Shown: positions 17,159-27,151 of the stretch, in pieces
Position numbering within the stretch: position 1 is the stretch's first letter
Layout: each line of letters starts with the position of its first letter
The notes under the pieces: generated by a model
Told to the model about the DNA's origin: nothing
The model's database searches: none
The model's input: the letters and a program-made list of their open reading frames with translations, nothing else
Origin: Ferrovibrio xuzhouensis
GTDB taxonomy: Bacteria; Pseudomonadota; Alphaproteobacteria; Ferrovibrionales; Ferrovibrionaceae
Reading direction: 5' to 3'
DNA length: 64,000 nt
Assembly: GCF_042648965.1 (NCBI RefSeq)
Contig: NZ_JBHRYJ010000002.1
Span: 310,001-374,000, forward strand
Program-made: the position numbers and the translations under genes

Positions 17159-18325
17159 ATGACCAGCCTGAGCTTCGAGACCACCCGACGGGTCTATTGC
17201 GAGCCCGGCGCCAGCACGAAACTGGGTGCCCTGATGGCCGAACTGGGCGCGACCCGGGTCATGCTGGTGACCGACCCCGGCGTCATGAAACTCGGCCTGC
17301 CGGACGCCGCGCTGGCCAGCCTGAAAGCCGCCGGCATCGCAGTGGTGATCTATGACAAGACCGAGGCCGACCCGCCCGAGCGGCTGGTGCATGATGCGGC
17401 GGCGGCGGCCCGGGCGCACAGGACCGATGGCGTCGTCGGTTTCGGCGGCGGCAGTTCGATGGACATCGCCAAGCTGGTCGCCCTGCTGGGCAACAGCGAC
17501 CAGCCGCTCGCCGAGATGTACGGCATCGGCAACGCGAAAGGCCGGCGCCTGCCGCTGGTGCAGGTGCCGACCACGGCGGGTACCGGTTCGGAAGTCACCG
17601 GCATCTCGATCATCACCACCGGCGAGAGCGAGAAGAAGGGCGTGGTCTCGCCCCTGCTGCTGCCCGACATTGCCCTGCTGGATGCCGATCTCACGCTCGG
17701 GCTGCCGCGCGGCGTGACGGCGGCGACCGGCGTCGACGCCATGGTGCATGCGATCGAGGCCTATACCTCGAAGCACAAGAAAAACCCGATGTCGGATGCG
17801 CTGGCCCGCGAGGCCCTGCGGCAGCTGTCGAAGAATATCCGCATCGTCTGCAGCCCCGAGGGCGCGAAGGACCGCAACGCCCGGTCCGAGATGCTGCTCG
17901 GTGCCATGCTGGCCGGGATGAGCTTCGCCAATTCGCCGGTTGCCGCCGTGCATGCGCTGGCCTATCCGGTGGGCGGGCATTTCCATGTGCCGCATGGCCT
18001 GTCGAATGCCCTGATGCTGCCTCATGTGCTGCGCTTCAACCTCGAGGTCGAGACCGCCGCCGCGCAATATGCCGAGCTGGCGCCGATCCTGCTGTCGAGC
18101 AAGAGTTTCGCTTCGGCATCGGCGGGTGCCGGAGCGTTGCTGGCAGAGCTTGAGGCCATTATCGACGACGTGAAGCTGGAAAAGCAGCTGCGACAGGTCG
18201 GCATCAGCCACAACCACCTGCCGATGCTGGCCAAGGATGCGATGAACCAGCAGCGCCTGCTGGTCAACAACCCGCGCGAGATCGGCTACGACGATGCGCT
18301 CAGGATCTACGAACAGGCCCTATGA
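17159..18325 (+). CDS. iron-containing alcohol dehydrogenase (group III)
   Basis: A 388-residue member of the Fe-ADH family. The nucleotide motif GGGSSMDIAK lies near residues 96-105. Metal ligands are visible in GVDAMVHAIEAYTS (Asp, His) and HALAYPVGGHFHVPHG (His, His). Members oxidise alcohols or reduce aldehydes and hydroxyacids with NAD(P). The start ATG at 17159 has a strong GGAGGAG ribosome-binding site. The thioesterase gene overlaps the stop as ATGA, so the two are co-translated. The pairing suggests acyl- or aldehyde-related catabolism, but no substrate can be named. Confidence 0.92.
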   Translation: MTSLSFETTRRVYCEPGASTKLGALMAELGATRVMLVTDPGVMKLGLPDAALASLKAAGIAVVIYDKTEADPPERLVHDAAAAARAHRTDGVVGFGGGSSMDIAKLVALLGNSDQPLAEMYGIGNAKGRRLPLVQVPTTAGTGSEVTGISIITTGESEKKGVVSPLLLPDIALLDADLTLGLPRGVTAATGVDAMVHAIEAYTSKHKKNPMSDALAREALRQLSKNIRIVCSPEGAKDRNARSEMLLGAMLAGMSFANSPVAAVHALAYPVGGHFHVPHGLSNALMLPHVLRFNLEVETAAAQYAELAPILLSSKSFASASAGAGALLAELEAIIDDVKLEKQLRQVGISHNHLPMLAKDAMNQQRLLVNNPREIGYDDALRIYEQAL

Positions 18326-18771
18326 ACCAGCAGACTGCGAAAGACCCGAAGACGGAAACCCGCGCCGATTATCGCCACAGCCTGATGATTCCGGTGCGGC
18401 TCGGCGATGTCGACGTCTACCAGCATGTCAACAACGTGATCTACTACTCGTATTTCGACACGCTGGTGAACGACTACATGATCCGCTTCGGCGGCCTCGA
18501 CATGGTGAACGATCCGGTGATCGGCCTGGTGGTCGAGACCGCCTGCCGCTTCCACCAGTCGATCAATTTCCCCGAAACCGTCGAGGCCTGCCTGCGCACC
18601 GCGAAGCTCGGCAATTCCTCGGTGCGGCACGAGATCGGCCTGTTCCGCGACGGCCAGCAGCATCCCGCCGCCACCGGGCATTTCGTGCATGTCTTCGTCG
18701 CGCGCGGCGTACAGAAGCCGGTACCGATCCCGCCTGCCATCCGTGCCGCGCTGGAGAAGCTGCTGGTCTAG
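18322..18771 (+). CDS. hotdog-fold acyl-CoA thioesterase (4HBT / YbgC-like)
   Basis: A 149-residue hotdog protein with the family signature LGDVDVYQHVNNVIYYSYFD near residues 27-46, in which the Asp and the HVNN segment form the active site of 4-hydroxybenzoyl-CoA-type thioesterases. It hydrolyses an acyl-CoA to the free acid. It is translationally coupled to the alcohol dehydrogenase through an ATGA overlap. Length is typical for the family. Confidence 0.9.
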   Translation: MNQQTAKDPKTETRADYRHSLMIPVRLGDVDVYQHVNNVIYYSYFDTLVNDYMIRFGGLDMVNDPVIGLVVETACRFHQSINFPETVEACLRTAKLGNSSVRHEIGLFRDGQQHPAATGHFVHVFVARGVQKPVPIPPAIRAALEKLLV

Positions 18772-18804
18772 GGGCGGCCTGGGGCCTGCGTCACCGGCCT
18801 GCGT

Positions 18805-19236
18805 CTATTCTTCGCGACATTCGTTGCTCCAGTTGTAGATGACCGGATACTGCTTGCCGCGAAAGACCTCGTATTCGCCCTGCGTGACAACGCGCAGGCA
18901 TTGCTTGCCGCGGCGATAATAGAATTCGCAGTAACAGGCCCCCTGGGTGCAGAGGCCGACTTCGACATAGCCTGCCTCGTACAGCACATGGGCTTCGCTG
19001 TAGTAACCCATGGATGTGTTGTCGTTCATGTCTTCATGTGTGGGGTCCAGCTTCCATCCTTGCCGGAGCAATTCGGGCCGGACTTTCGAGAATTCCCGCC
19101 CCTTTACGAGGGAACTTTTCTTCGTCGGCGCCGCCATCGCCTGCTGCTGTGTGAGCAGGCAGGCCAGCAGTAGCAGTATCGCGGCAGTGATGCGGCGCAT
19201 GTCGAACATGCTGGTCTTCCTGCAGTTTCGTTGCAT
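18805..19236 (-). CDS. small secreted protein, unknown function, coupled to the endolysin gene
   Basis: A 143-residue protein from the ATG at 19236, which overlaps the upstream endolysin stop as TGATG, so translation is probably coupled. An N-terminal hydrophobic segment (ITAAILLLLACLLTQQQAMAA) looks like a signal peptide with cleavage after AMA. The mature part has four cysteines (LCTQGACYCEFYY, KQCLRV and a Cys near the end), hinting at disulfides in the periplasm. I do not recognise the family. A shorter start at MFDMRR would also leave a signal peptide. Confidence 0.6.
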   Translation of the reverse strand: MQRNCRKTSMFDMRRITAAILLLLACLLTQQQAMAAPTKKSSLVKGREFSKVRPELLRQGWKLDPTHEDMNDNTSMGYYSEAHVLYEAGYVEVGLCTQGACYCEFYYRRGKQCLRVVTQGEYEVFRGKQYPVIYNWSNECREE

Positions 19237-20222
19237 CAGCGCAGCTCCTGGAGCCTTTTGTTGTACTGATCGACAATCGGTTGCAGCGGGCGGGTATGAC
19301 TGGTCATGCTTTCCCCGTTTGCTCTCTTTGGAAAGGCATCCCACTGATTGCCGGCAACCAGTATAGCGCCTTCGATGTCGCCACGCTGCAATCGCGCGAT
19401 TGCATTTGTGTCTTTCATGCCGTTCAGGTCGGTCGTTCTCAGCAGATGCAAGGCGGCCATATCCTGTGAGGCAGGCGAGAAATCCGGCAGGCCGAGTTCC
19501 CTGGCCATCCTGGCCCAGGTCTCGGGGATAAACTGGTATGCGCCGGCGGCCTTGCTGTCACTGCCGCTGACATTCGGGTGCTGCGTATAGTCGTCGAACC
19601 GCTGGCCGCCGTTGATGACATTGTATCGGCCGCTGCTTTCCCGGCTGGCCAGCGTATCGAGGAAGGCCTGCACGCGGGGATCATCCAGCAGGTCGCCAAC
19701 GATGGCGCGGTTCTGCGCAATCTGCGCCTCGCTGGGTCGTTTCGTGCCGGCGGCCGGTCGAGTGCCGGCCGGTGCGCCGGTGCGGGCCTGGTCGGCCAGG
19801 GTGACGATGCCGGATGACGAGGCCGCGGATTCATCGCCGGCCCGCTGTCCGTGTTGGGCATGGAAGCGATCGACCTCCTCTGGCGTTGCCGCGGCATGGC
19901 CGTCGAAGCGCGGCCCAATGGCATCCTTCAGGTGCCGCATTGTCTCACCTTCGCCATTCGCGCCGATGCCGCTGTCCGGCAAGGGCAGCAGGATGCCATC
20001 GGCCGCGAGGCCATTGTCCTTCTGCAGGCGGGTGATGCCGGCGAAAAGATCGGAACTGGGCCAGCCGGTCGGCACACCGGGTGCGGGCAGGTCGAGATAG
20101 CCGGTGTTGGCCAGCAGGGTCTGGGCCTTGATGACGTCGGCGCGATCATTGGCTCCGTTGCGGCCGACGGGGCCGGACAGCCAAAAGAGATCGGACTCTT
20201 CCGACGCGCGGGCGTTTTCCAT
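19236..20222 (-). CDS. lambda-R-like endolysin/transglycosylase (GH104 type) with N-terminal repeat-binding-like region
   Basis: A 328-residue protein. The C-terminal ~150 residues match the lambda R lytic transglycosylase pattern: VQAFLDTLASRESSGRYNV with a candidate catalytic Glu in SRESSG, INGGQRFDDYTQHP, AAGAYQFIPETW, then LGLPDFSPASQDMAALHLL. It should cleave glycan strands of peptidoglycan. The N-terminal part (GRNGANDRADVIKAQTLL, then FAGITRLQKDNGLAADG) resembles a peptidoglycan-binding-type helical repeat. There is no clear signal peptide, as in phage endolysins. No other phage genes are nearby. The following gene overlaps its stop. Confidence 0.8.
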   Translation of the reverse strand: MENARASEESDLFWLSGPVGRNGANDRADVIKAQTLLANTGYLDLPAPGVPTGWPSSDLFAGITRLQKDNGLAADGILLPLPDSGIGANGEGETMRHLKDAIGPRFDGHAAATPEEVDRFHAQHGQRAGDESAASSSGIVTLADQARTGAPAGTRPAAGTKRPSEAQIAQNRAIVGDLLDDPRVQAFLDTLASRESSGRYNVINGGQRFDDYTQHPNVSGSDSKAAGAYQFIPETWARMARELGLPDFSPASQDMAALHLLRTTDLNGMKDTNAIARLQRGDIEGAILVAGNQWDAFPKRANGESMTSHTRPLQPIVDQYNKRLQELR

Positions 20223-20253
20223 GACGGATTCTCGATGGGGAAGGGCTTGATTT

Positions 20254-20282
20254 TATGTACACTATTTGTTCTCTTACGTCAA
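20254..20282 (-). promoter_or_regulatory. predicted sigma-70 promoter of the endolysin operon, with a LexA-like box
   Basis: On the minus strand TTGACG (20282-20277), a 17-bp spacer, then TACATA (20259-20254), about 32 bp before the endolysin ATG. The spacer holds GAAC-N7-GTAC, one base from the alphaproteobacterial SOS box GAAC-N7-GAAC. Confidence 0.6.
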
Positions 20283-20328
20283 GAGTGATTCCGGTGCGGA
20301 ACTGGCAGGCCGGTTGTGACGGGGAGGC

Positions 20329-21159
20329 CTACGGCTGCAGGCGGTAGCCACGGCGCAGCAGGGCGTAGGTCAGCAGCCAGAGCGCCGCCGCGGTCACCGC
20401 CAGCACGGCGGCGCCGAGCAGCGGATTGCCGTCGGTATGGCCGATCATGCCGAAGCGGATGCCGTCGATCATGTAGAAGAACGGATCGGCATGGGCGACA
20501 CCGTACCAGAAGGGCGGCAGGCGCTGCACTGAGTAGAAGGTGCCCGACAGGAAGGCGAGCGGGGTGACGACGAAATTGGTCACCGCCGCCAGATGGTCGA
20601 ATTTTTCGCTCCACAGGCCGGCGAGGATGCCGGTCAGGCTGAGGATCAGCGAGCCGCAGAGCACGAAGTAGATCGTCGCCACCCAGGACTGCACGCCGAA
20701 ATCGGCGAACGGCCACATGGCGAGGCCGACAGCGGTCGCCACCACCACGCCGCGGGTCACCCCGGCCATGGCATAGGCGAACAGGAATTCGCCGGCCGAG
20801 ATCGGCGGCATCAGCATGTCGATGATGTTGCCCTGGATCTTCGAGATCATGATCGAGGACGAGGTATTGGCGAAGGCATTCTGCGTGGTGGCCATCATGA
20901 TCAGGCCCGGCGCCAGGAAGGTGATGAAAGGCAGGTCGTCGACATGCCGGGTATTGCCGCCGAGCGCCAGCGCGAAGACGGCAAAGAACAGCAGGGTGGT
21001 CACCACCGGCGCCAGCACGGTCTGGGTGATCACCTTCAGGAAGCGCTGGACCTCCTTGTGGTACAGCGTCCACAGGCCGAGCCAGTTGACCGGGCCATAC
21101 TGCCGCAACGCGACCGGGGCATGGCCGCTCTCGGCGGGACGGATGGCATTGTTCTGCAT
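20329..21159 (-). CDS. ABC-2 type transporter permease
   Basis: A 276-residue inner-membrane protein with about six transmembrane segments and the ABC-2 signature region near LSGTFYSVQRLPPFWYGVAHADPF. It belongs with DrrB/NodJ/YadH-type exporter permeases for drugs, polysaccharides or lipids. Unusually, no ATP-binding subunit gene lies on either side, so it must pair with an ATPase encoded elsewhere. The gene is divergent from meaB with 68 bp between them. The cargo is unknown. Confidence 0.88.
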   Translation of the reverse strand: MQNNAIRPAESGHAPVALRQYGPVNWLGLWTLYHKEVQRFLKVITQTVLAPVVTTLLFFAVFALALGGNTRHVDDLPFITFLAPGLIMMATTQNAFANTSSSIMISKIQGNIIDMLMPPISAGEFLFAYAMAGVTRGVVVATAVGLAMWPFADFGVQSWVATIYFVLCGSLILSLTGILAGLWSEKFDHLAAVTNFVVTPLAFLSGTFYSVQRLPPFWYGVAHADPFFYMIDGIRFGMIGHTDGNPLLGAAVLAVTAAALWLLTYALLRRGYRLQP

Positions 21160-21227
21160 GGGAAATTCCGGTTCCGGCGCCGCAGGGCGGCTTGTTTGGG
21201 CGTCTACATAGCGCGTAAGCTGCCGGA

Positions 21228-22180
<953 letters not shown>

Positions 22181-22184
<4 letters not shown>

Positions 22185-23359
22185 GCGAAGTTCTTAAGCG
22201 CGAAGCCCGCATCTGCCAGCCGATCCTCGACCTGCCCGGGTCGCGCATCCGCGTCGTCACCCGCGCCTCGGCCGATATTCCGGACATGATCAAGCTGTGG
22301 TTTGGCGAGGGCGACGAGCCGACGCCGGAATTTATCCGTGAGGGTGCCAAGGCTGCGCTCGATCGGGGTGAGACTTTTTATGCCGCCAATCGCGGCATAC
22401 CGCCGCTGATGAAGGCAATCCACGATTATATGCTGCGGGCCTACGGCGCCGAGATCGGCCCCGACCGCATCGTGACAACCGCCTCGGGCATGAACGCCAT
22501 CATGATCACCGTGCAATGCCTGATCGAGCCGGGCGACAGCGCCGTGGTGATCGGCCCGATCTGGCCGAACGGCCGCTCGGCGATCCGCGCCATGGGTGGC
22601 GAGCCGCGCGACGTCTTCCTGCAGCCGCAGGAAGACGGGCGCTGGACGCTCGACATGCAGCAGCTGTTCGATGCCTGCGACGACACCACCCGGCTGATCA
22701 TGATCAACAGCCCCGGCAATCCGACCGGCTGGGTCGCCAGCGCCGAGGAGCTGAAGACGATCCTCGATTTCGCCCGCGAGCGCGGCATCTGGATCCTGTC
22801 CGACGAAGTCTACGGCCGCATTATCTATGGTCCGGCCACCCATGCGCCGAGTTATTACACGCTGGCCCAGCCGGAAGATCCGGTGGTGATCATCAATTCG
22901 TTTTCCAAAAGCTGGTCGATGACCGGTTGGCGGCTCGGCTGGATCGTGGCGCCGCCGCGGCTGTGTGCCGCGGTCGAAAAGATGACCGAGTTCAATATCT
23001 CGCACCCGACTACCTTCGTGCAGTGGGGCGGTGTGACCGCGCTGAACGATGGCGATGCCTATATAGAGGGGCTGGTCGAGCGTTACGAGCGCGCCGCCGA
23101 TCTGGTCTACCAGGCGCTGGCGCCGTTGCCACGCGTGCGGCTGGCCAAGCCGGAGGGTGCCTTCTACGCCTTCTTCTCGCTGGATGGCGTGACCGACAGC
23201 CTGCAGACCTGCATCGACCTCGCCCGCAAGGCGCGGGTCGGCATGGCGCCGGGCATTGCCTTCGGCCCTGCTGGCGAGGGTCGCATCCGGCTGTGCTACG
23301 CGGCTTCGCTGCCCAAACTGTCGGAAGCCATGGAGCGCCTGATTCCGCATCTGAAATAG
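22181..23359 (+). CDS. class I/II pyridoxal-phosphate aminotransferase
   Basis: A 392-residue fold-type I aminotransferase. The PLP lysine is Lys243 in NSFSKSWSMTGWRLGWI. Other cofactor motifs are NSPGNPTGW and ILSDEVYGRIIY. The phosphate-binding Arg lies in the final third. The family includes aspartate-, aromatic- and branched-chain-type enzymes; the substrate cannot be fixed by eye. It overlaps meaB by 4 bp and is followed 25 bp later by an acyl-CoA dehydrogenase, so the three are likely one operon for degradation of an amino acid via its keto acid and acyl-CoA. Confidence 0.9.
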
Positions 23360-23384
23360 AAAACGAAAACATCCGGGAGGAAAA

Positions 23385-24533
23385 TTGAGAACCATATACG
23401 AGACGGACGAGCATGTGGCGCTGCGCGAGCAGGTCGCCCGCTTCGTCGACAACGAGGTCCGCCCGCATGGGGCCGCCTGGGAAGAAACCGGCATGGTGCC
23501 GCGCGCCGTGCTGCGCCAGATGGGCGCACTTGGCTTTTTCGGCATCCGCTATCCGGAAACCTATGGCGGCAGCGAGCAGGGCCAGATCGCGTCCGCGATC
23601 CTGGCCGAGGAATGCGGCCTGTCCGGCTTCGGTGGCTTTTCTGCCACCGTGCTGGTGCATACCGACATGGCCTCGCCGCATCTCGCTCATGCCGGCAATG
23701 CGCAGCAGCTCGACCGCTGGTTCGCCAAGGTCATCGCCGGTGAACTGATCACTGCCGTGGCCGTCACCGAACCCGATGCCGGCTCGGACGTGGCCGCCAT
23801 TCGCACCCGGGCGCGCCGCGACGGCGATGCCTATGTGCTGAACGGCAGCAAGATGTTCATTACCAACGGCGTGCATGCCGACCTGTATTTCGTGGCGGCC
23901 AAGACCGACCCGGAAGCGAAAGGCTCGCGGGCGATCTCGATCTTTGCCGTCGAGAAAGGCACGCCGGGGTTCAGCGTCGGCCGCAGCCTGAAGAAGCATG
24001 GCTGGCTGTGCTCGGACACGGCGGAGCTGGTGTTCGACAATTGCCGCGTGCCGGCAGAGAACCGCCTCGGCGACGAGAATCGCGGCTTCTACGCCATCAT
24101 GCGCAATTTCCAGAACGAGCGCCTCGTGCTGGGCGCCATGGCAGTCGGCGAATGCCGCCGCGCGCTGCAGATCACCCGCGAATACGTGACGACCCGCAAG
24201 GCCTTCGGCGGCGTACTGGCCGACAAGCAGGCAATCCGCCAGCGCCTGTCGATGCTGGAAGCGCGCACCGAGGCCGCCCGCCAGCTCGTCTACCACGCCG
24301 CCTGGCTGGCCGAGCAGGGGGGAGACGCCGTCCGCGAGGTCTCGATGGTCAAGGCGCTCTGCGGCGAACTGGTCAATGCCGTCACCTATGACTGCGTGCA
24401 GTTCCATGGCGGTGCCGGTTATCTGCGTGACAGCGAGATCGAGCGCATGGCCCGCGACGCCCGTATCCATCCGATCGGCGGCGGCGCCACCGAGGTCATG
24501 CTGGAGGAAATCGCCAAGCGCTGGCCGGCCTGA
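23385..24533 (+). CDS. acyl-CoA dehydrogenase
   Basis: A 382-residue flavoenzyme starting at a TTG with a strong GGGAGGAAAA ribosome-binding site. FAD- and substrate-binding segments are visible (AVTEPDAGSDVAAIRT, FITNGVHADLY, QFHGGAGYLRDSEIERMARD). The position of the usual C-terminal catalytic Glu reads IGGGATEV, with Gly in place of Glu. Glu245 in the NERLVLGAM segment matches the alternative catalytic Glu of isovaleryl-CoA and long-chain acyl-CoA dehydrogenases. It therefore probably acts on branched or long acyl-CoAs, consistent with the aminotransferase and MeaB genes upstream. Confidence 0.93.
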   Translation: MRTIYETDEHVALREQVARFVDNEVRPHGAAWEETGMVPRAVLRQMGALGFFGIRYPETYGGSEQGQIASAILAEECGLSGFGGFSATVLVHTDMASPHLAHAGNAQQLDRWFAKVIAGELITAVAVTEPDAGSDVAAIRTRARRDGDAYVLNGSKMFITNGVHADLYFVAAKTDPEAKGSRAISIFAVEKGTPGFSVGRSLKKHGWLCSDTAELVFDNCRVPAENRLGDENRGFYAIMRNFQNERLVLGAMAVGECRRALQITREYVTTRKAFGGVLADKQAIRQRLSMLEARTEAARQLVYHAAWLAEQGGDAVREVSMVKALCGELVNAVTYDCVQFHGGAGYLRDSEIERMARDARIHPIGGGATEVMLEEIAKRWPA

Positions 24534-24651
24534 AATCGCAGCCTGACGTTTACGGCAGGCTGCCGTTACGGAAGGCCGCTGCGGAAGGTTTGCGCCGCAA
24601 AATATTTGGCGCTAGCGTGCCGGCCAGACCGGTATAACGGAGGAAACCAGA

Positions 24652-25836
24652 ATGCGTGAAGCCGTCATCGTCTCCACCGCCCGCACCCCGATCGGCAAGG
24701 CCTATCGCGGCGCTTTCAACAACACCGACGCCGCCAGCCTTGGCGGCCATGCGATCCGCGAAGCGGTGAAGCGCGCCGGCGTCGAGCCGGGCGAGATCGA
24801 TGATGTGGTGATGGGCGCCGCCCTGCAGCAGGGCGCCACCGCGAGCAACATCGCGCGCAACTGCGCCGTGGCCGCCGGCCTGCCGGTATCGGTCGCCGGC
24901 ATGAGCGTCGACCGCCAGTGCGCCTCGGGCCTGATGGCGATTGCCACCGCGGCCAAGCAGGTGATCCATGACAATGTACCTGTGGCAGTGGGGGGTGGCC
25001 TCGAATCGATCTCGCTGGTGCAGAACGAGTATATGAACACCTTCCGCGCCCGCGATGCTTGGCTGATGGAACACAAGCCGGACATCTACATGGCGATGAT
25101 CGACACCGCCGAGGTGGTGGCCAAGCGCTATGGCATCAGCCGCGAGGCGCAGGACGAATATGCGCTCGAAAGCCAGAAGCGCACCGCCATCGCCCAGCAG
25201 GCCGGCAAGTTCGACGACGAGATCGTGCCGATGCCGACCAAGATGGCGGTGGTCAACAAGGAGACCAAGGAGGTCTCCTACAAGGACATCGCGCTCGTCA
25301 AGGACGAGGGCAACCGGCCGGAAACCAATGCGGAAGGTCTCGCGTCGCTGCAGCCGGTGCGCGGTCCCGGCAAGTTCATCACCGCCGGCAACGCCAGCCA
25401 GCTTTCCGATGGCGCCTCGGCCAGCGTGGTGATGGAAGCCAGGCTCGCCGAGAAGCGTGGCCTGCAGCCGCTCGGCTATTACCGCGGCATGGCGGTGGCG
25501 GGCTGCGAGCCCGACGAGATGGGCATCGGTCCGATCTACGCCGTGCCCAAGCTGCTGCAGCGCTTCGGGCTCAAGATGGACGACATCGGCCTGTGGGAGC
25601 TGAACGAGGCTTTCGCCGTGCAGGTGCTGTACTGCCGCGACAAGCTCGGCATCCCGAATGAACTGCTCAACGTCAACGGCGGCGCCATCTCGATCGGCCA
25701 TCCTTACGGCATGTCGGGCGCGCGCATGACCGGCCATGCCCTGATCGAGGGCAAGCGCCGCGGCGCCAAGTATGTGGTGGTGACCATGTGCATCGGTGGC
25801 GGCCAGGGCGGCGCCGGCCTCTTTGAAGTGGCTTAA
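24652..25836 (+). CDS. acetyl-CoA C-acyltransferase (thiolase)
   Basis: A 394-residue thiolase with all three active-site elements: nucleophilic Cys90 in VDRQCASG, His in NGGAISIGHPYGMSGAR, and the C-terminal Cys in CIGGGQGGAG. It cleaves 3-ketoacyl-CoA or runs the reverse condensation. A 118-bp gap with no clear hairpin separates it from the acyl-CoA dehydrogenase, so it may share or have its own promoter. It fits a beta-oxidation role with the upstream genes. Confidence 0.95.
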   Translation: MREAVIVSTARTPIGKAYRGAFNNTDAASLGGHAIREAVKRAGVEPGEIDDVVMGAALQQGATASNIARNCAVAAGLPVSVAGMSVDRQCASGLMAIATAAKQVIHDNVPVAVGGGLESISLVQNEYMNTFRARDAWLMEHKPDIYMAMIDTAEVVAKRYGISREAQDEYALESQKRTAIAQQAGKFDDEIVPMPTKMAVVNKETKEVSYKDIALVKDEGNRPETNAEGLASLQPVRGPGKFITAGNASQLSDGASASVVMEARLAEKRGLQPLGYYRGMAVAGCEPDEMGIGPIYAVPKLLQRFGLKMDDIGLWELNEAFAVQVLYCRDKLGIPNELLNVNGGAISIGHPYGMSGARMTGHALIEGKRRGAKYVVVTMCIGGGQGGAGLFEVA

Positions 25837-25858
25837 CGCTGCGAGGTCGCCTGACGCC

Positions 25859-26290
25859 TCAGCGCCGGGCGAGCCGGGTCAGCAACAGGTCCGCTGTCTC
25901 GCCGCGCCGGTAGCAGACCACGGCATACTGGCCATACGTCTCGCCGAGACGTATGGCCTTTTCCGTTTCGAGGTCGAGTACCGCGAAGCCCGGTTCCGGC
26001 TGCCAGTGCGGATTGTCGGGGATGCCGGTATGGGCGAGCGCGTGCAGGCCGCGGGCGGCGAGATCGCGCTTCAGCCGCAGGTGCGCCGCCATGTTGCGGG
26101 CGGCCGGCAGGCGGCGGCTCAGCGGGTTCCAGGCATTCAGGCAGCACAGTGACGCGGCGCCGAGCTGCCGCAGCAGGCGGTCGGTCGCAGGGCTGTGGCT
26201 GCCCAGCCGCAGGCCGAGCAGCGTGCCGTCGGGCCCCGTCACGCCATAGGTGGTCGCCGCATAGCCGCGCAGCGTCGCATTGGAAATCAT
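25859..26290 (-). CDS. DUF3293-like protein
   Basis: A 143-residue cytoplasmic protein. The blocks LCCLNAWNPLSRRLPAARN and the final LGETYGQYAVVCYRRGE match what I recall of the DUF3293 family (an AWNP-S motif, then a late G-Q-A segment). No function is established for the family. The start at ATG 26290 was chosen because the upstream open frame lies inside the SYLF gene. The two genes are 10 bp apart on the same strand and probably co-transcribed. Confidence 0.65.
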   Translation of the reverse strand: MISNATLRGYAATTYGVTGPDGTLLGLRLGSHSPATDRLLRQLGAASLCCLNAWNPLSRRLPAARNMAAHLRLKRDLAARGLHALAHTGIPDNPHWQPEPGFAVLDLETEKAIRLGETYGQYAVVCYRRGETADLLLTRLARR

Positions 26291-26300
26291 GCGGCGGTGA

Positions 26301-27002
26301 TTACGGCATCTCGGCCGCGGCCAGCGCCTGGCGCAGTTCCAGCGTGCCGCGGTTGGAGACGGCATTCTCGTAAAGGATGGCGCGCGGATGCGCCTGCTTG
26401 CCGTAATAGGCTGCATTGCGGCTGTGCCGCGCGCTGATCACCGCGCCCTCGATGGAGATGCCGGCGGCGAGGCCCTTGACCTTTGAATAGGACAAGATGT
26501 CGGCGCCGAGATTGGTGGTGGTCGCCGCCTCGATGCCGGCACCGACCGGTCCGGCCGCGACCGAGGCGTCGGCGCCGAGCTTGAACTCGTTGCGCAGGAT
26601 CGCCTCCACGGCCTTGTCGGACATCAGCAGCAGCATCACTTCGGACGCCTCGCCGCCGATTTGCAGGCCGATCGAGCCGGCGCCCATGGTGTAGATGGCG
26701 GGTTCGCTCCAGCCGGTCTGCGTCTTGGCCAGCAGGACGCCCGAGCCGCCTTCGCCGCCGATGATGAAACTGGCTTTCAGCAGTTGCGGCACGATGAACA
26801 CGCCCTTGGCGCGGGCCAGCTTGCGGCGCATGTCGGTAAACTGGGTGTCACCGGTGAAATCCTGCACGGTGATGCGGGCCTCGTCGACCAGGCCCTGATC
26901 GCTGGTTGCGGCCAGGGCGGTGGCGTTCGGGGTGGCGAGGCCCAGCAGGGCGATGCTGGAACCGGCGGCGGCAGTCAGGAGCAGGCTGCGACGGGTATGC
27001 AT
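26301..27002 (-). CDS. SYLF (Ysc84-like, DUF500) lipid-binding-domain protein, exported
   Basis: A 233-residue protein with a signal peptide that starts HTRRSLLLTAAAGSSIALLG, with a twin-Arg-like start. The SYLF-type core begins with AKGVFIVPQLLKASFIIGGEGGSG and includes GLQIGGEASEVMLLLMSDKAVE and the ADASVAAGPVGAGIEAATTT region. Bacterial members are periplasmic or secreted and bind lipids in characterised eukaryotic relatives; the bacterial role is unsettled. The ATG at 27002 is preceded by CCGGAGATC. The next gene downstream encodes a DUF3293-like protein. Confidence 0.85.
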   Translation of the reverse strand: MHTRRSLLLTAAAGSSIALLGLATPNATALAATSDQGLVDEARITVQDFTGDTQFTDMRRKLARAKGVFIVPQLLKASFIIGGEGGSGVLLAKTQTGWSEPAIYTMGAGSIGLQIGGEASEVMLLLMSDKAVEAILRNEFKLGADASVAAGPVGAGIEAATTTNLGADILSYSKVKGLAAGISIEGAVISARHSRNAAYYGKQAHPRAILYENAVSNRGTLELRQALAAAEMP

Positions 27003-27151
27003 GGCGATCTCCGGGCGGGCTGGTTGGCAAAGTCTCAACAGCAAGATATTGCTTCCCGCCTCCGCATGCAGCATCTACATGCGGGGCAGGGCGGGTTGTC
27101 GGCAGTCCAGCCAACCCTTAAACTGTGGCGGCTTTGTGAAACGGAGGCGGC

